Shown here one piece after another: positions 1 through 11,148 of a DNA stretch of 64,000 nucleotides. The notes beneath the pieces are model-generated. The model ran no database searches. It was not told the origin of the DNA and worked only from the letters and a program-made list of their open reading frames with translations. This stretch comes from Petrosia ficiformis. Taxonomy: Eukaryota > Porifera > Demospongiae > Haplosclerida > Petrosiidae. The stretch spans positions 6,594,347-6,658,346 of the forward strand of contig OX345641.1 in NCBI GenBank assembly GCA_947044365.1, given 5' to 3'. Every line of letters begins with the position of its first letter. Within the stretch, counting starts at the first letter, position 1. The translations under genes and the position numbers were made by a program.

Positions 1-960
1 CACTGCTGCATGTTCTATTGGAATGTACTTATGGTGTGCAACACCCCCTCATGAACATGCTATGATGGCTAAAACTGCAAGGAAAAGGGGATTTTTGTTA
101 CCTTTTGTGTATGTTGTGGGAAAGACTTACAGTCTAAAGAAATTGATGACTGTTTAATACAGAGATTTTGTCAAAAGACAAAAGCTTTTTCCATTCTCTG
201 TAGGAAGAGACAACCACATCTCTCCTGCTTAAGAAAGCTACAGCTACCTTCAACTGCTCATCTCTAAGATTTTCATATCCAAGTCTCCTAACTATGTTAA
301 TAGCTACTTCATTACTTCCATATACACTTTCACTATGTAGCTAGTAGCCATATTAAGATAAAACTGCATGTGGGCAGGGTAATGGTATACTGTAATCTGA
401 TTGGAACACAGGACTTGGTGAATGAAAACATGGAGTAGTGTTGATTGTGCCCAGACTCTCCTCGCTGTCCGATTGTTAAAAAGGAGAGAGAGGCTGGTTC
501 ACCAGACTAACCTCAAGTAGGCATGGTAAGTAATGCATATTATACCCCTAATGACAAGAGACAATATCTTGTGATCTACGCCCTCTCGAAATATTCGTTC
601 CTTACACTTGATTTTTATAATTATAAAATTATTATTATATTTATTTATCTATTATAATATTTGTATCTCGTGATTGAATGATCTTGTGAACCCAATGTAT
701 TGTAAGAGGAGGAATAATATTGGGGAAACTGTGACCAAAATGAAAAAAATGTGCTCAACACATAATGACAATATGCACTTACCAATAAAATTAGTTAACA
801 TCATGTGATGTTCCTTAATCATGCTAACATGGATAACTCTGTTGTTCAGTATTACTACATAACACAATCCAATGATTTGATAGGAGCTGTTTACATTGTG
901 GTAGTGACAAACTGTTTCCCCAGATATTTCGGAATATGTTGTCTTCACTAGACTATAGTC
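1..960. other. No gene seen
   Basis: Unique-looking AT-rich sequence. The 98-codon minus frame at 652-948 has no recognisable content. Confidence 0.6.
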
Positions 961-966
961 AAAGTT

Positions 967-1147
967 AGTGTTGTTTTAGTTAACTATAACTAAAACCCTT
1001 TTAGTAGGGCATGTTAACTAAACTATAACTAAATTACAAGTCTAATGCAATAACTGTAACTAACTACATGTATATAGTAGATCTGTAATTAGTTATAATT
1101 TAGTTAACTAAAAGTCAAAGTGCTTTACTAAAAGGGTTTTAGTTGAT
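967..1147. mobile_element. MITE-A copy (TTGTTTTAGTTAACTATAAC)
   Basis: One of about nine copies of a MITE whose ends read AGTGTTGTTTTAGTTAAC and the complement. Others: 9826-10030, 21277-21546, 26148-26430, 35515-35775, 49408-49725, 54405-54722, and partial ones at 7320-7400, 11070-11110, 29700-29755 and 63185-63445. They share CCCTTTTAGTAAGGCA and ACTAAAATGAAAATTGGCC. Non-coding, divergent. Confidence 0.75.
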
Positions 1148-1212
1148 AAAAAACATGTACATGTACATGTATATGTACATGTCAGGTGTATAAGATGTTT
1201 CATTTGGAACTG

Positions 1213-1361
1213 GCCTTGGTAGCTCAGTTGGTTAGAACATCTGTCTGGAGTGCAGAGTGTCGTGTGTTCAAATCCCACCTGAGGCAACTCATTTTTAGAT
1301 TTTACATTTGGCTCAGGTGCCTGTCTTTTTTTCTTTCTTCCCATCCCAAGTCATCATGTAT
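1213..1361 (+). mobile_element. tRNA-derived SINE, older subfamily
   Basis: tRNA-like head 1213-1286 (box A GTAGCTCAGTTGG, box B GTTCAAATCC) followed by a short body, a CT-rich tail and AAGTCATCATGTATA. Carries extra substitutions (GTTAGAACATC). The same 3' form occurs as a fragment on the minus strand at 34676-34742. Confidence 0.8.
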
Positions 1362-1689
1362 ATCAGGCTTGTTGTGTAATTAGTTAATGGATGTAATTAT
1401 ATTTACTAGAATTATGTGAATAACTCTTTTGATACCCCCTCCCCGTAGACCTGCCCCTGGTTATAGTTACCATTGGAATTATGATTAGACTCTGTAGTCC
1501 AAAATACCATTAAATTAGTATTCAATTGGAGTTACACTGTGTATAACTAACCTGATGAATATGTACATGTACATGTGTCCTTAAGGCTATGAAAAACATT
1601 TGAAATTTTGTTTGCTTGTTGGAGTTGTCGCACACTTGAAGCTAAAAGTGCTTTAAGTACTTACATGCAGCTTAGATATTAGGGATGTC

Positions 1690-2935
1690 CAGTAGCCCCA
1701 TGAAATGTCAAAGTTCTATTGAGAATGTCCAAGTTACTTTGGACATCCTAGGATGATCCTAAGACATACTCTGGCTATATTGCAGACAATCCTAGGATGA
1801 TCTCAGGACATACACAAACTAGGCATGGCCATGTCCTTATCTGAGTATCCCAGAATTCCCAGGATATGCAGACAATCCTAGGATGATCCCAGGACATATG
1901 CAAGCTAGGTATGGGTACACCCTTGTCTGAGTATCCCAGGATTACCAGGATATGCAGACAATCCTAGGATAATCCCAGGACATACACAAGCTAGAGCCTT
2001 GTCTGAGTATCCCAGGATTCCTAGGATATGCAGACAATCCTAGGATGATCCCAGGATTTATGCAAGCTAGGTATGGGTACACCCTTGTCTAAGTATCCTA
2101 GGATTACCAGTATATGCAAACAATCATAGGATGATCCTAGGACATTTACAGGGTATGCCCTTGCAGGCTTTCATTTAGAAAACTTGCCAAGGGGGGGGCA
2201 AAATTTGAATGCGGCGAAATTTGGGGGGGTCTGGGACCCAGGGATTTTTTTGGTGTTACACTCTCTGAGGTCATTTCTGGTGCATTTTCAGACCACAATA
2301 ATGTAACTGTTTGAAATACTATTTTTGGAATCTAAACCCAAAATTGAGTCCCAGACAAACTGACAGATAATGACCTTGAAGACATTGTAGATGTAGGGAG
2401 CAGAAAGAGTATAAGAATAGCAGTTTAGGTTGAACTACTTAAGTTTTGTTGTTGTTTTTTTTTGAGTGGTATTCAGCTAACTATTAACATTAAAAATATT
2501 TTTGGGCAACCAAATTCCCAGGGGGGGGGGGCAAGACTCTTGCAAGGGGGGGCGAATGCCCCCCCCCCCCCCCCCCTAAATGAAACCCTGCCTTGTCTGA
2601 GTACCCCAGGATTCCCAGGATATGCATACAATCCTAGGATAATCCCAGGACATTTACAGGGTTTGCCCTTGTCTGAGTATCCCAGGATTACCAGGATATG
2701 CAGACAATCCTAGGATGATCCCAGGACATATGCAAGCTAGGTATGGGTACACAAGCTATGACCTCGTCTGAGTATCCCAGGATTACCAGGATATGCAGAC
2801 AATCCTAGGATGATCCCAGGACATTTACAGGGTATGCCCTTGTCTGAGTATCCCAGGATTCCCAGGATATGCAGACAATCCAAGGATAATCCTAGGACAT
2901 ACACAAGCTAGACCCTCCCAGGATATGCAGACAAT
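1690..2935. repeat. CCTAGGATGATCC minisatellite
   Basis: Imperfect units of roughly 90-125 bp built from GCAGACAATCCTAGGATGAT, CCCAGGACATA, CAAGCTAGGTATGGGTACAC and CTTGTCTGAGTATCCCAGGA. Interrupted by the element at 2164-2590. CCTAGG palindromes recur within each unit. Confidence 0.85.
2164..2590. mobile_element. Non-autonomous element with G-rich interior, inserted in minisatellite
   Basis: Inverted ends CAGGCTTTCATTTAG and CTAAATGAAACCCTG border 427 bp that contains G-runs at both sides (about 2190 and 2521) and a C-run at 2560. It interrupts the CCTAGGATGATCC minisatellite; CCTTG occurs on both sides, and removing the element restores the normal unit GCCCTTGTCTGAG. Ends resemble those of the hAT relic at 32192-32945. 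Related partial pieces are at about 28506-28570. Confidence 0.7.
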
Positions 2936-3214
2936 CCTGATTACAGTACATGTATATACATATAGTAGTACTATAGTACTACTTAGTAGTACAGTCAACT
3001 ATCACCTTATTAAAGTGTAGCTCCCATCATAGTATGTAAACTTAATAAAGTCAGGTACTGTAGATACATGTACATGTATATGTACATGATTGTGTTGGTA
3101 ATTGGTATTTTATCTATCTATTCACTCATGTATACAATGTATTGATTCATCGCTTATTTATTTTCATCCATACACACATGCACACACACACATGGTGTTC
3201 CTTTATATCTATCC

Positions 3215-3690
3215 ATCTACCCATACACTATGCATCTATCCATCTATCTATCTATCCATCTATCTATCTATCCATCTATCTATCCATCTATCCATCTATC
3301 TATCTATCCATATATTCATCTATCTATCTGTCTATTTATCGATCAATCCAATCATCCACTCATTTATTCATCCACTCATCTATCTATCCATCCACTCATC
3401 TATCTATCCATCCACTCATCTGTCCATCCACTCATCTATCTTTCCATCCACTCATCTATCTATCCATCCACTCATCTATCCATCCACTCATCTATCTATC
3501 CATCCACTCATTTATCTATCCATCCACTCATTTATTCATCCACTCATCTATCTATCCATCCACTCATCTATCTATCCATCCACTCATTTATTCATCCACT
3601 CATCTATCTATCCATCCACTCATCTATCCATCCACTCATCTATCTATCCATCCACTCATTTATTCATCCACTCATCTATCCATTCATTCA
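3215..3690. repeat. (ATCT)n / CATCCACTCATCTATCTATC repeat
   Basis: Tetranucleotide-derived tract that passes into a 12-28-bp higher unit. Yields three overlapping open frames (SIYLSIH) that are not genes. Confidence 0.95.
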
Positions 3691-4229
3691 TACAGTACTA
3701 TGACAGATGATTCTCTTCCTTTAAATGAACAAGCAACAGCTACTGAAGATTATGAAATAATATTTCAGATGAACAAACCTTCGCATCAATCAACATCACT
3801 ATACTACATGTTAGACTGATTCCCATTCTTATGTCTCTTATCCCACATTCTCATTCCCATTTTTGTCTTTATCTCTATCCCCTTATCCTCATCTCTATTC
3901 CTATTTTCATTTTCATCCCCAATCCTCATCCCTATTCCTATCCTTATCCTTGTTCCTATTCCTATCCTCATATCATTTCTACCTCTCTTGTTCATTTCTT
4001 TCTCTCATCTTGTTCATTTCTTTTTATCAAATGATTCTAGGATGATATTCCGGGAAATCTTTTATGTTCAAATCACGAGTGTTGAGCTCTTGAGTATGTT
4101 TGATTCTGAGGGGGCTAACTGTCGTCATGTTGATGCGGACAGACAAAACATATAAATAAATATCGTTGAGATTGACAATTCAAGAGGAATATTGGAAACT
4201 GTAAGTACACACATAAATACATACATACA

Positions 4230-4382
4230 TACTATCATTCGTCTAGAGTGTCAAGTATCTGGCAAACTGGTAATTGAATTCATACAGCTGGCTAAGTATA
4301 GTTATGAATATACTTATTTTGATTATGAATATTATTAGCGGTTTGTTGCCCACTAAAATAGCCAAAAATCTGGCTAAACTCT
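4230..4382. repeat. Partial copy of the 4930-5903 MITE interior
   Basis: ACTATCATTCGTCTAGAGTG through GAATATTATTAGC matches 4981-5053 plus 5762-5803 with few changes. It represents the empty site for MITE-F. Confidence 0.85.
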
Positions 4383-4539
4383 ACTTACTCTTTCTCTTCC
4401 CCTCTACTTGCTCCTTCTCTTCCCCTTCTTCCTTTTCCTCTACTTCCTCCTTCTCTTCTTCCTTTCCCTCTTTCACTTCTTTCACTATTTTTCCTCAATC
4501 AACCCATTACTCCCTTATCTTCCCTCTTCTCATTTGTAG

Positions 4540-4747
4540 CAGTCACTCAGCAAAGATTCATTCAACCAGTCAAACTAACAGTATGGAATCAGTGACAGGA
4601 GTCACAGACTGGAAGTTCCTCAAGCCCGACACAGTGTCATACCCATTACATGCAAGCTCAGATCAGCATATGAGGGATGTTCTGGAGAGAGTGAAACCAA
4701 AAAATCCAACATTGGATGATTTTGATGGAGAACTGGCAGTGTTTCAG
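4540..4747 (+). CDS. Exon-like island of unknown identity
   Basis: An open segment with a pyrimidine tract and TTTGTAG acceptor before 4540 and a CAG/GTATTT donor at 4747 (208 nt, phase 1 in, phase 0 out). It encodes a protein-like sequence: MESVTGVTDWKFLKPDTVSY, then HMRDVLERVKPKNP and TLDDFDGELAVFQ. Codon use and composition look coding, unlike the repeats around it. An internal ATG lies at 4582. I do not recognise the family. A possible next exon at 6286-6356 matches phase but has a stop. Confidence 0.5.
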
Positions 4748-4929
4748 GTATTTGGATATGATTCTTAATACTGGTTGTACACATGTACATGTACATTTAA
4801 TGTATCGATATACATGTATGATCTAAATGAGCCAGATATCCATCAGACACTGTACTAAAGAATGTGTTTATCATTACAGAATGGTATTGATAACGTATAT
4901 ATACGATTAGAATATGGATTATATATAGT

Positions 4930-5903
4930 CTTGTGTAGCCAGACCCAATCTACTACGAAGGAAGGGTCTGGTCAACTGACTATACTATCATTCGTCTAGA
5001 GTGTCATGTATCTGGCAAACTGGTAATTGAATTCATACAGCTGGCTAAGTATACAGTAGAGGACATAAAAAAGTTAACGTTTCGTATTCGTAGAACGATC
5101 GTTTTACGGCTCCATTCGTTGCAAATTACGGTTGCAATCGTTTTAAAAAAACGATGCTGATCGTTCGCGTTAATAAGTAACGAATAATTAAAATGGGCGT
5201 TTCACATTTTCTTAAAAATACGTTGGGGCGGAGCGTTTAACATCTATTTCTTTTCACCTCCATAACTCTCGTATTTTATAAGATAGAAGATTTTAACTTA
5301 CTTTACTGGACAGAAGAGTTGTTAACAAAGCCAATGATGTCAAACTAATGCTTCGTTATCACCAGGAAGAGTCCAAGGCGAGCGCTTGAAAGTATAGTAG
5401 TACCACGGGCAACGCCCACCTCTGTACAACCTTGTATAACTTACGCATTTTAAACAGCAGTGACTTTTAACTCACATATTTAGACAGAAGACCTTTTAAG
5501 AAAGCCAGAGATACTAAAAGTATGCTCCGTTAGCGGCAAGAAAGCAGCAAGGCGAGCGTTTGAAAGTGTAAGTAGTCACTGGCGATGTCCATATTTTGCT
5601 TTGTTGTTGAAATGCGCATGCGCAAAGATTGCGTTAACGGTTTCAATCGTTTTTAAAAACGATTATAATCGTAAAAACGATTCTTAATCGTAAAAACGGA
5701 ACGAATCAGAGAACGATCGCAGAACGAATACGAAACGTTAACTTTTTAATGTCCTCTACTGTAGTTATGAATATACTTATTTTGATTATGAATATTATTA
5801 GCAGTTTGTAAAATAGCCAAACTAAACTCTTGACAAATGCTGTATAGTACAGTGGGTTGACCTGATCCTTCCTTTGTAGTAGGCATCTGGCTACGCTAGA
5901 CTA
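4930..5903. mobile_element. MITE with ~50-bp inverted ends, carrying a nested MITE
   Basis: The left end GTAGCCAGACCCAATCTAC... and the reverse complement of the right end (GTAGCCAGATGCCTACTAC...) share about 45 bp including AAGGAAGG and GGTCAAC. The inside is interrupted at 5054-5761 by MITE-F. A second, partial copy of the interior without MITE-F is at 4230-4382. Confidence 0.75.
5054..5761. mobile_element. MITE-F, TA target duplication
   Basis: 708 bp with inverted ends CAGTAGAGGACATAAAAAAG and its complement at the right, followed by GTTAACGTTTCGTATTCGT on both sides. TA is duplicated at the borders. The uninterrupted target GGCTAAGTATAGTTATG exists at 4291-4307, which proves the insertion borders. 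TA target site suggests Tc1/mariner-like mobilisation (inference). Relatives: 50366-51384 (interrupted) and a relic at about 16330-16500. Confidence 0.88.
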
Positions 5904-6285
5904 GATCATATACTGATGGCTGGCTCACTGTTGGTCCAAGTGGTAATGCTTCAATCGTTCTTTAATCCCTATGCTTTTCATCTATCCATCTATGCATTAT
6001 CTATTCAGCTATGCATACACTCATTATCCCTTAATCCATCATCTTTATACATCAAACCACACTTCAAAATCTAGTAAAGGAGTAATTATAGTTTATACAT
6101 ATTTATTATATTTAGTGCTTAATGTCAGAAATTTCATTGATTTAATGTTTGGGTCTTTACTTTAGGCATCTCAGGTACATCTGTGAATGCCTAGATGCCT
6201 TCTGGGGCAAACATTGGACATACATTTACTATAACGTACACATACTATGATGTACATGTATTTTTATTTTATTTTTGATCATTAG
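5904..6285. other. No gene seen
   Basis: AT-rich; short CTATCCATCTATGC tract near 5980; otherwise nothing recognised. Confidence 0.6.
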
Positions 6286-6356
6286 ATGGATGTGTTTGAC
6301 ACTGCTCAAAGATATCGTTAGCTGGTTCATCTCGAGACGGGGCACCTTGGATGTTG
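6286..6356 (+). pseudogene. Possible decayed exon following 4540-4747
   Basis: 71 nt with an ATTAG acceptor and TTG/GTGAGT donor. In the phase left by the 4540-4747 exon it reads MDVFDTAQRYR, TAG (6319-6321), LVHLETGHLG. The single stop could come from CAG>TAG. Alternatively a different frame is open (LLKDIVSWFISRRG) and the island is not linked to the upstream exon. Weak call resting on borders and phase. Confidence 0.25.
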
Positions 6357-6699
6357 GTGAGTGTGGATAGTAGAACATATAATGTACACATAATCATACA
6401 TGTACTTGAGTAATTAAATAGTGCTAGGACAGTGGTTGGAAAACAACCTTCGTAGCTTTGTCAGCAATAATGAATGTAGGTTGAAAGTTTCGCACATGTT
6501 TATATTAATGTTGCTGTTGGCTATAGAAAGGCCTCCAAAACTGGATTATTGGAGTATCAGTGTTGTCCCTGTTGCTGTTTCTATTCGGTTTAGCATCGCT
6601 GGACTAAGAAATAAGTTGTATGATTGAACTAGTCTCATCAGTGATAATGAATTTTGAGCAATTTTAGAAATGTTAAAGACACAAACCAAACAGGGTACA

Positions 6700-7190
6700 G
6701 TCTAGGTCACTTGGTATTGTCATCAATAGATTTACATTTCTGGCAGAGAACACCTTCTAGGATCTGGGACATACAGTTTTGTAAATGTTCTGCCCAGTTC
6801 CGGTGCATCTCAGATTCCAAACGGGAGTTTGTTAAAACTATATCATCCAAAGGGGGTGATGAATGATGTAAGATATCTTGAACTCTGTTCAAGGGGAATT
6901 TGTAAAAATCCACTAGCTTACTGAAGATCTTACATGTAGTTCCAGTTAGTTGGTCTAGCGTTTCATCCACTTTAGGCAGGGGGTGAACTTCTCCATGGAT
7001 GCTCTCATTCGGTAGTTTGAGGTTGACACAATTCTGATAGCACCATTTATCTTGGGCACAACAACCATCCTTGCACACCTTGGAGTTGGGTCATCAACTT
7101 TAGATATAACTCCCACAGACTCCGTTCTCTCTAGTTCTTCCTTGACTTCAATATGCAGTGGTAGAAGGATGCTTCTTGGTCTAAATAGGG
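6700..7190 (-). pseudogene. Ty3/Gypsy-type reverse transcriptase fragment, frameshifted
   Basis: Minus-strand reading gives successive pieces of a retrotransposon reverse transcriptase in shifting frames: LHIEVKEELERTESVGVISK and DDPTPRCARMVVVPKINGAI, then after a frameshift LPNESIHGEVHPLPKVDETL, then FSKL, SFITPFG followed by a stop, and finally HLQNCMSQILEGVLC next to a DD dipeptide where the catalytic Y-x-D-D would be. The order matches the family RT core. Several stops and frame changes make it dead. No LTRs, gag, protease or integrase were found near it. Confidence 0.8.
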
Positions 7191-7628
7191 CATATAGTGT
7201 TTTGCATCACAAAAGATGAGAACTATAAATAACTAAGATTTCAAATGGCCAATAATGTTTTTTTTTTACTCTAGCGGTGCTCTGGTAATTAGCAAATGTA
7301 CACATTTGAATTATAGTTAAGTAACCAAAACAATAATTTTAGGTTTGCTAAAAGGGTTTTAGTTTTAGTAAAAGTGCCCATTGGCCAATTTTCATTTTAG
7401 TTAATTAAACATTTCCTGTATTCATACTATTGTACATGTATTATACATGTAAGTCAATTGTCAAATGTATATATATATATATATGTTTTTATTAATGTAA
7501 ATATTCTTCCATTTTCATCTGCACTTTTTTACACATAGTCAAACAGTTTGCAAAAGCCTTGTTTATATACTTATATTTAGCTGAATGTATGTCTTTGTAT
7601 ATAGTGAAATATTATTTCTATAATGTAG

Positions 7629-7753
7629 ATGTTGAATAGTGTGCAGATGATACCGATGGTTGCTCTCAAAAATGTACAAACACTCAATGAAGTTTCACTT
7701 GTGGATGTAACAATGGCTATGTGTATTAAACGTTGATGGAACAACTTGTGATG
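7629..7753 (+). pseudogene. Decayed calcium-binding EGF-like exon
   Basis: A TAATGTAG acceptor and GATG/GTATGT donor border one EGF module. The frame reads DVE, stop (TAG), CADDTDGCSQKCTNTQ, stop (TGA), SFTCGCNNGYVY, stop, and the last cysteine segment NVDGTTCD is in the +1 frame. All six cysteine positions of a cbEGF (C-x-C spacing C...C...C...C-x-C...C) are visible. It keeps the phase-1 start typical of EGF exons. It is an isolated module; no neighbouring EGF exon was found. Confidence 0.8.
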
Positions 7754-7759
7754 GTATGT

Positions 7760-8400
7760 ACATGGTGCTTATATGTTATTTTGTGAAATGTAATGTATTT
7801 TTAGTAGTGCAAAACTCCTTTCATTTCCATTAGGGCTGAGTGATTATGATGTTTTTGACATTTTTTTGTCAGCCCTAATATTCATAATCTTGCATGTAAT
7901 ATGACGACACATTTTTCTTAAAACTAAATATGGAGACAAAAATGAACATAATTACATGTAACTTTAATAATAGTAATATAACTTTCCACGGCCATTATTT
8001 TAAAATTTAAAAAAAAAATGGAGGATTGTAGTTATGGGGATGAATATGAGTGAATAGAACTGTAAGTTCTGGGATCAACTTTATTATGTGTCTAATGGGA
8101 ATTGTATCGATATTAGTTTGTACATGATCTAAATGAGCCACATTTCCATGAGACACTGTACTAAAGTTCATGAAAATAATTAGACTATATATACATGCAT
8201 GTACTCTTTTTTGTAGTAATATAATCTCATTATATACTACATGTACATTATTGTTAATCTAATTTTCCATGGGAATACATGTGTATATCATTACACATGT
8301 ACATGTACATGTATGTGTATATGTATTATCACATGTGTATAAAAGGATAACATTCATAATATCAATCACTATGAATATACATGTAGTATATATATATTTT
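7760..8400. other. No gene seen; small hairpin at 7830-7880
   Basis: TTAGGGCTGAGTGATTATGA and GTCAGCCCTAAT near 7834-7880 form a short inverted repeat resembling GGGCTGAGCGATA-type MITE ends (also at 39289 and 57957). The rest is AT-rich with ACATGT runs. Confidence 0.5.
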
Positions 8401-8411
8401 TTTCATTTCAG

Positions 8412-8515
8412 AGGATGGTAAAGGTCACTCCCAACCTCTTCCTCCCGATGATGAGTTTGAGAATCCAAAATATCTTCCTCCTCCTCCTCCTCCTGATGAT
8501 GAACACGAAAGATGA
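8412..8515 (+). CDS. Proline-rich acidic exon, possibly terminal
   Basis: After a CATTTCAG acceptor the frame reads DGKGHSQPLPPDDEFENPKY, LPPPPPPDDEHER and then TGA (8513-8515); a GTGTGT donor-like site follows at 8518. The PPPPPPDDE segment resembles PPPPPPPDEDPPDE of the exon at 11149-11312, suggesting paralogous exons of one gene or a duplication. Phase fits the EGF-like exon upstream, but that exon is dead. No domain recognised; P-rich SH3/WW-ligand-like. Confidence 0.45.
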
Positions 8516-8519
8516 AGGT

Positions 8520-9290
8520 GTGTTTGCGTGCATAAATGTGTGTGTGTCTGTGTTTGTGTAGGTATGTGTCTGTGTTTATGTGTATATGGTACTTGTATTG
8601 TCCACTATTATCCACTATTATACATGTGCATACACATACATGTAATTGTAATTATTAAATGAATATACACATACATGTGGACAGATTCTAATATAGAGTG
8701 TTACTATGGATTGTCAAGATAATTTGATTCTTACACCTATACATGTAGTAGTACTTAGTCTTTGGATTATAATGTAGAATTTTATCTCATTAGCCCATGT
8801 ACATGTACATGTAACTACAGGTGGCATTGATTGCACAAGTGGTACACATGTAGGTATATAGGTTGATGTACTGATAATATAGTGCTTTGTTCATATATAA
8901 TTCTAATTAATACCCTACTTATTATTATTAATTTTGCAGATTCTAATATTATGCATATGTATTAGGCTGAGTGATAATATCGATATGTATTAATTCACTA
9001 TCATGATAGTATCATGCTCTTTATTTTATACCAAGTTGCACAATTTAAAGCATGAACGATCCTTACCAAAGAAGGACAAAAACCCAAATAAAATATTCAG
9101 CTCATAAAATAAATATAAATGAATAACAATGTTAATAACCATAATAATATAATTATCATAAAAGTTAAAGGAACTGCATGAAATCAAATAAAGAAATGAA
9201 TAAAATAAATAATAAATAAACAATTAACAATTAACAATGTAGCTAATACTAACATAACTGAATGCCTAGACCATTCATTGACTGAACTAT
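8520..9290. other. No gene seen
   Basis: GTGTGTCTGTGTTTGTGT simple sequence near 8540, ACATGT runs, AT-rich remainder. Confidence 0.6.
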
Positions 9291-9293
9291 AAA

Positions 9294-9767
9294 TTACAAA
9301 AGGGATGAATGCCTATTACACTGACTGGACACACTGCATGTACATGTAGGTACACTAGGTGTAGTTTGTATTGTAGGCATTGGTAGCATTGTAGGTGCAC
9401 TAGGCACAGCACTAGTCATGCCATGTGCACTAGGCATAGTTGGTATCATACATGTAGGTGCTGGTATTGAAGGCATACATACCACCTGAGGCCGATAATC
9501 TCTTTTGTTCATTCTTTGTTCTTTCTCTTCCTTCATTCTCCTCATCCTATAGTCTTCATCTTCTCTTCTTTTTCTTTCTTTTTTCCAACTGTATTCTTCT
9601 TCTGTTATCCTTCCTCTCCAGTTGTAGTATTCTTTTTCTTTTTGTCTTATCTGCTGCCTCCATTTATACTCCTCGTCCTCTCTTCTTATTAGTTCGTTGT
9701 GTCTCTTTTTTTTTTGTTGGTCACTTCTTCTTTCTTTTAGTTTCTTACTTTCTTCATTTTCCTCCAT
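9294..9767 (-). CDS. Hypothetical charged protein, 157 aa
   Basis: Uninterrupted frame from ATG to stop on the minus strand. The first ~95 residues are very rich in Glu/Lys/Arg with repeated R-x-E-E-x-Y-x-W-(R/K) units (EDEEYKWRQQIRQKEKEYY, TEEEYSWKKERKRREDEDYR), probably a long helix or coiled coil. The rest is Pro/Met/Thr/Ser-rich (PSIPAPTCMIPTMPSAHG, VPSAPTMLPMPTIQ) and ends TCTCSVSSQCNRHSSLL. The composition is not explained by a simple repeat. It might be a transposon-encoded accessory protein or one exon of a host gene. No homologue recognised. Confidence 0.4.
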   Translation of the reverse strand: MEENEESKKLKERRSDQQKKKRHNELIRREDEEYKWRQQIRQKEKEYYNWRGRITEEEYSWKKERKRREDEDYRMRRMKEEKEQRMNKRDYRPQVVCMPSIPAPTCMIPTMPSAHGMTSAVPSAPTMLPMPTIQTTPSVPTCTCSVSSQCNRHSSLL

Positions 9768-10039
9768 ATTTTCATTTCTAATTCTTTTACATAATGTATG
9801 TTCTGTTTCTCTCTCACACTGTAAATGTATTAGTGTTGTTTTAGTATGACCATTTTAGTTATAGTTATAGTATGACTAGTTTCTCACAATTTTAATTTAG
9901 TTATAGTTATTAACTAATACAATTTTGGGCTTACTAAAAGGGTTTTAACCGACTAAAAGTGTCCATTATTGGCCAATTTGCATTTTAGTTAGTTATAGTT
10001 ATTACACTAGAGCTGTAATTTAGTTATAGCACAATGCCT

Positions 10040-11060
10040 TACAGTCACATACATGTACACAAACTATATAGCAAACAAGAACTCAGCTACATGTACACCC
10101 AAGATACATGTAGCAGGAGTGAGCTTCATAATTATTGTTGCAATATTATAACAGTACTCGAGTTCATTTCTTTGATATATAACAATATAGTAGTAACATC
10201 TTATTTCATGCTGTGATACTTACTCCTGTTTTTTCACTGGATATCTCAACTTTTTGCTGTTCTGTGTTTTTTTTCACATGACTGGACGTTTTCCAACTGT
10301 TTGCTATTTCCACCACCCATTTACAAATGTAGCTTCTCACTCTCTATCTGACCTTTATTTGTGAATGTTCAGTATTTTTATACCCATTTTGAGAAACCAC
10401 AGAACTGCCTATTTGAAGGTGCAAGCCTGGATCTCTTAGACCTAAGGCTTCCTTGTGAGATGTGAGATTATACACACTGGCATTATTAGCTTTTTGCCTG
10501 ATTTTTTTTATTACATGTACCTTGAAACTCAACTAAATTTCTCAGACCACAAGATTTTCTTTGATTTACAATAAATACATGTACCTTTTTTATAGAGTAT
10601 ATTGGAGTCTTATATTAAAGTTTCCATCACCATTTGTGTAAGTGATACATGTGTGTATGTGTCTGTCTCTCTGTCTGTATGCATGTATCATATATGTATG
10701 TGCTGAATAGACCGCAAGATGAAAAGTTTTATGTGTACTTTAATATCGTTGATTTTGTTGTATAGATATTGTCCATGAAAACTTTAAATATTTGTTTTCC
10801 CACTCTAATATCATTATCAAGGTTGATCAATCCCATGAAATTTAACTCCATGATATCTTATGTTCGATGAAAATTTAAGCTTTCTGTGAAAATGTAACAC
10901 CACTATCACCGTGCCATTAATTAACCTGGCCCCCAGAATGATACAACTTCCTTAACTATGTATGTATGTGATACAAACATAAAAATAATTAACCTGTGAG
11001 AAAGCAAAAAACCTGTGTGTCTTTATCGTGATAGATATAGCATTCTAGAGCTAATTTAAT
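10040..11060. other. No gene seen; decayed MITE-E piece near 10910
   Basis: CCATTAATTAACCTGGCCCC and AACTTCCTTAACTATGTATG at 10914-10970 match the MITE-E interior in decayed form. Otherwise nothing recognised. Confidence 0.5.
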
Positions 11061-11148
11061 GCTCTATTTAGGGGAAAGGGGTTTTAGTTTTAGTTATAGT
11101 TAACTACAACAACACTGGATTGATACTAAATTATAAATTACTTCACAG

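Noticed and set aside
3102..3819. Three overlapping plus-strand frames up to 225 codons (SIHLSIYLSI)
   Set aside because: Translation of an ATCT/ATCC tandem repeat in all frames; no non-repetitive domain.
9458..9781. Plus-strand 107-codon frame rich in FLLLFSSC
   Set aside because: Antisense of the charged minus-strand frame 9294-9767; the hydrophobic run reflects complement of Glu/Lys codons.
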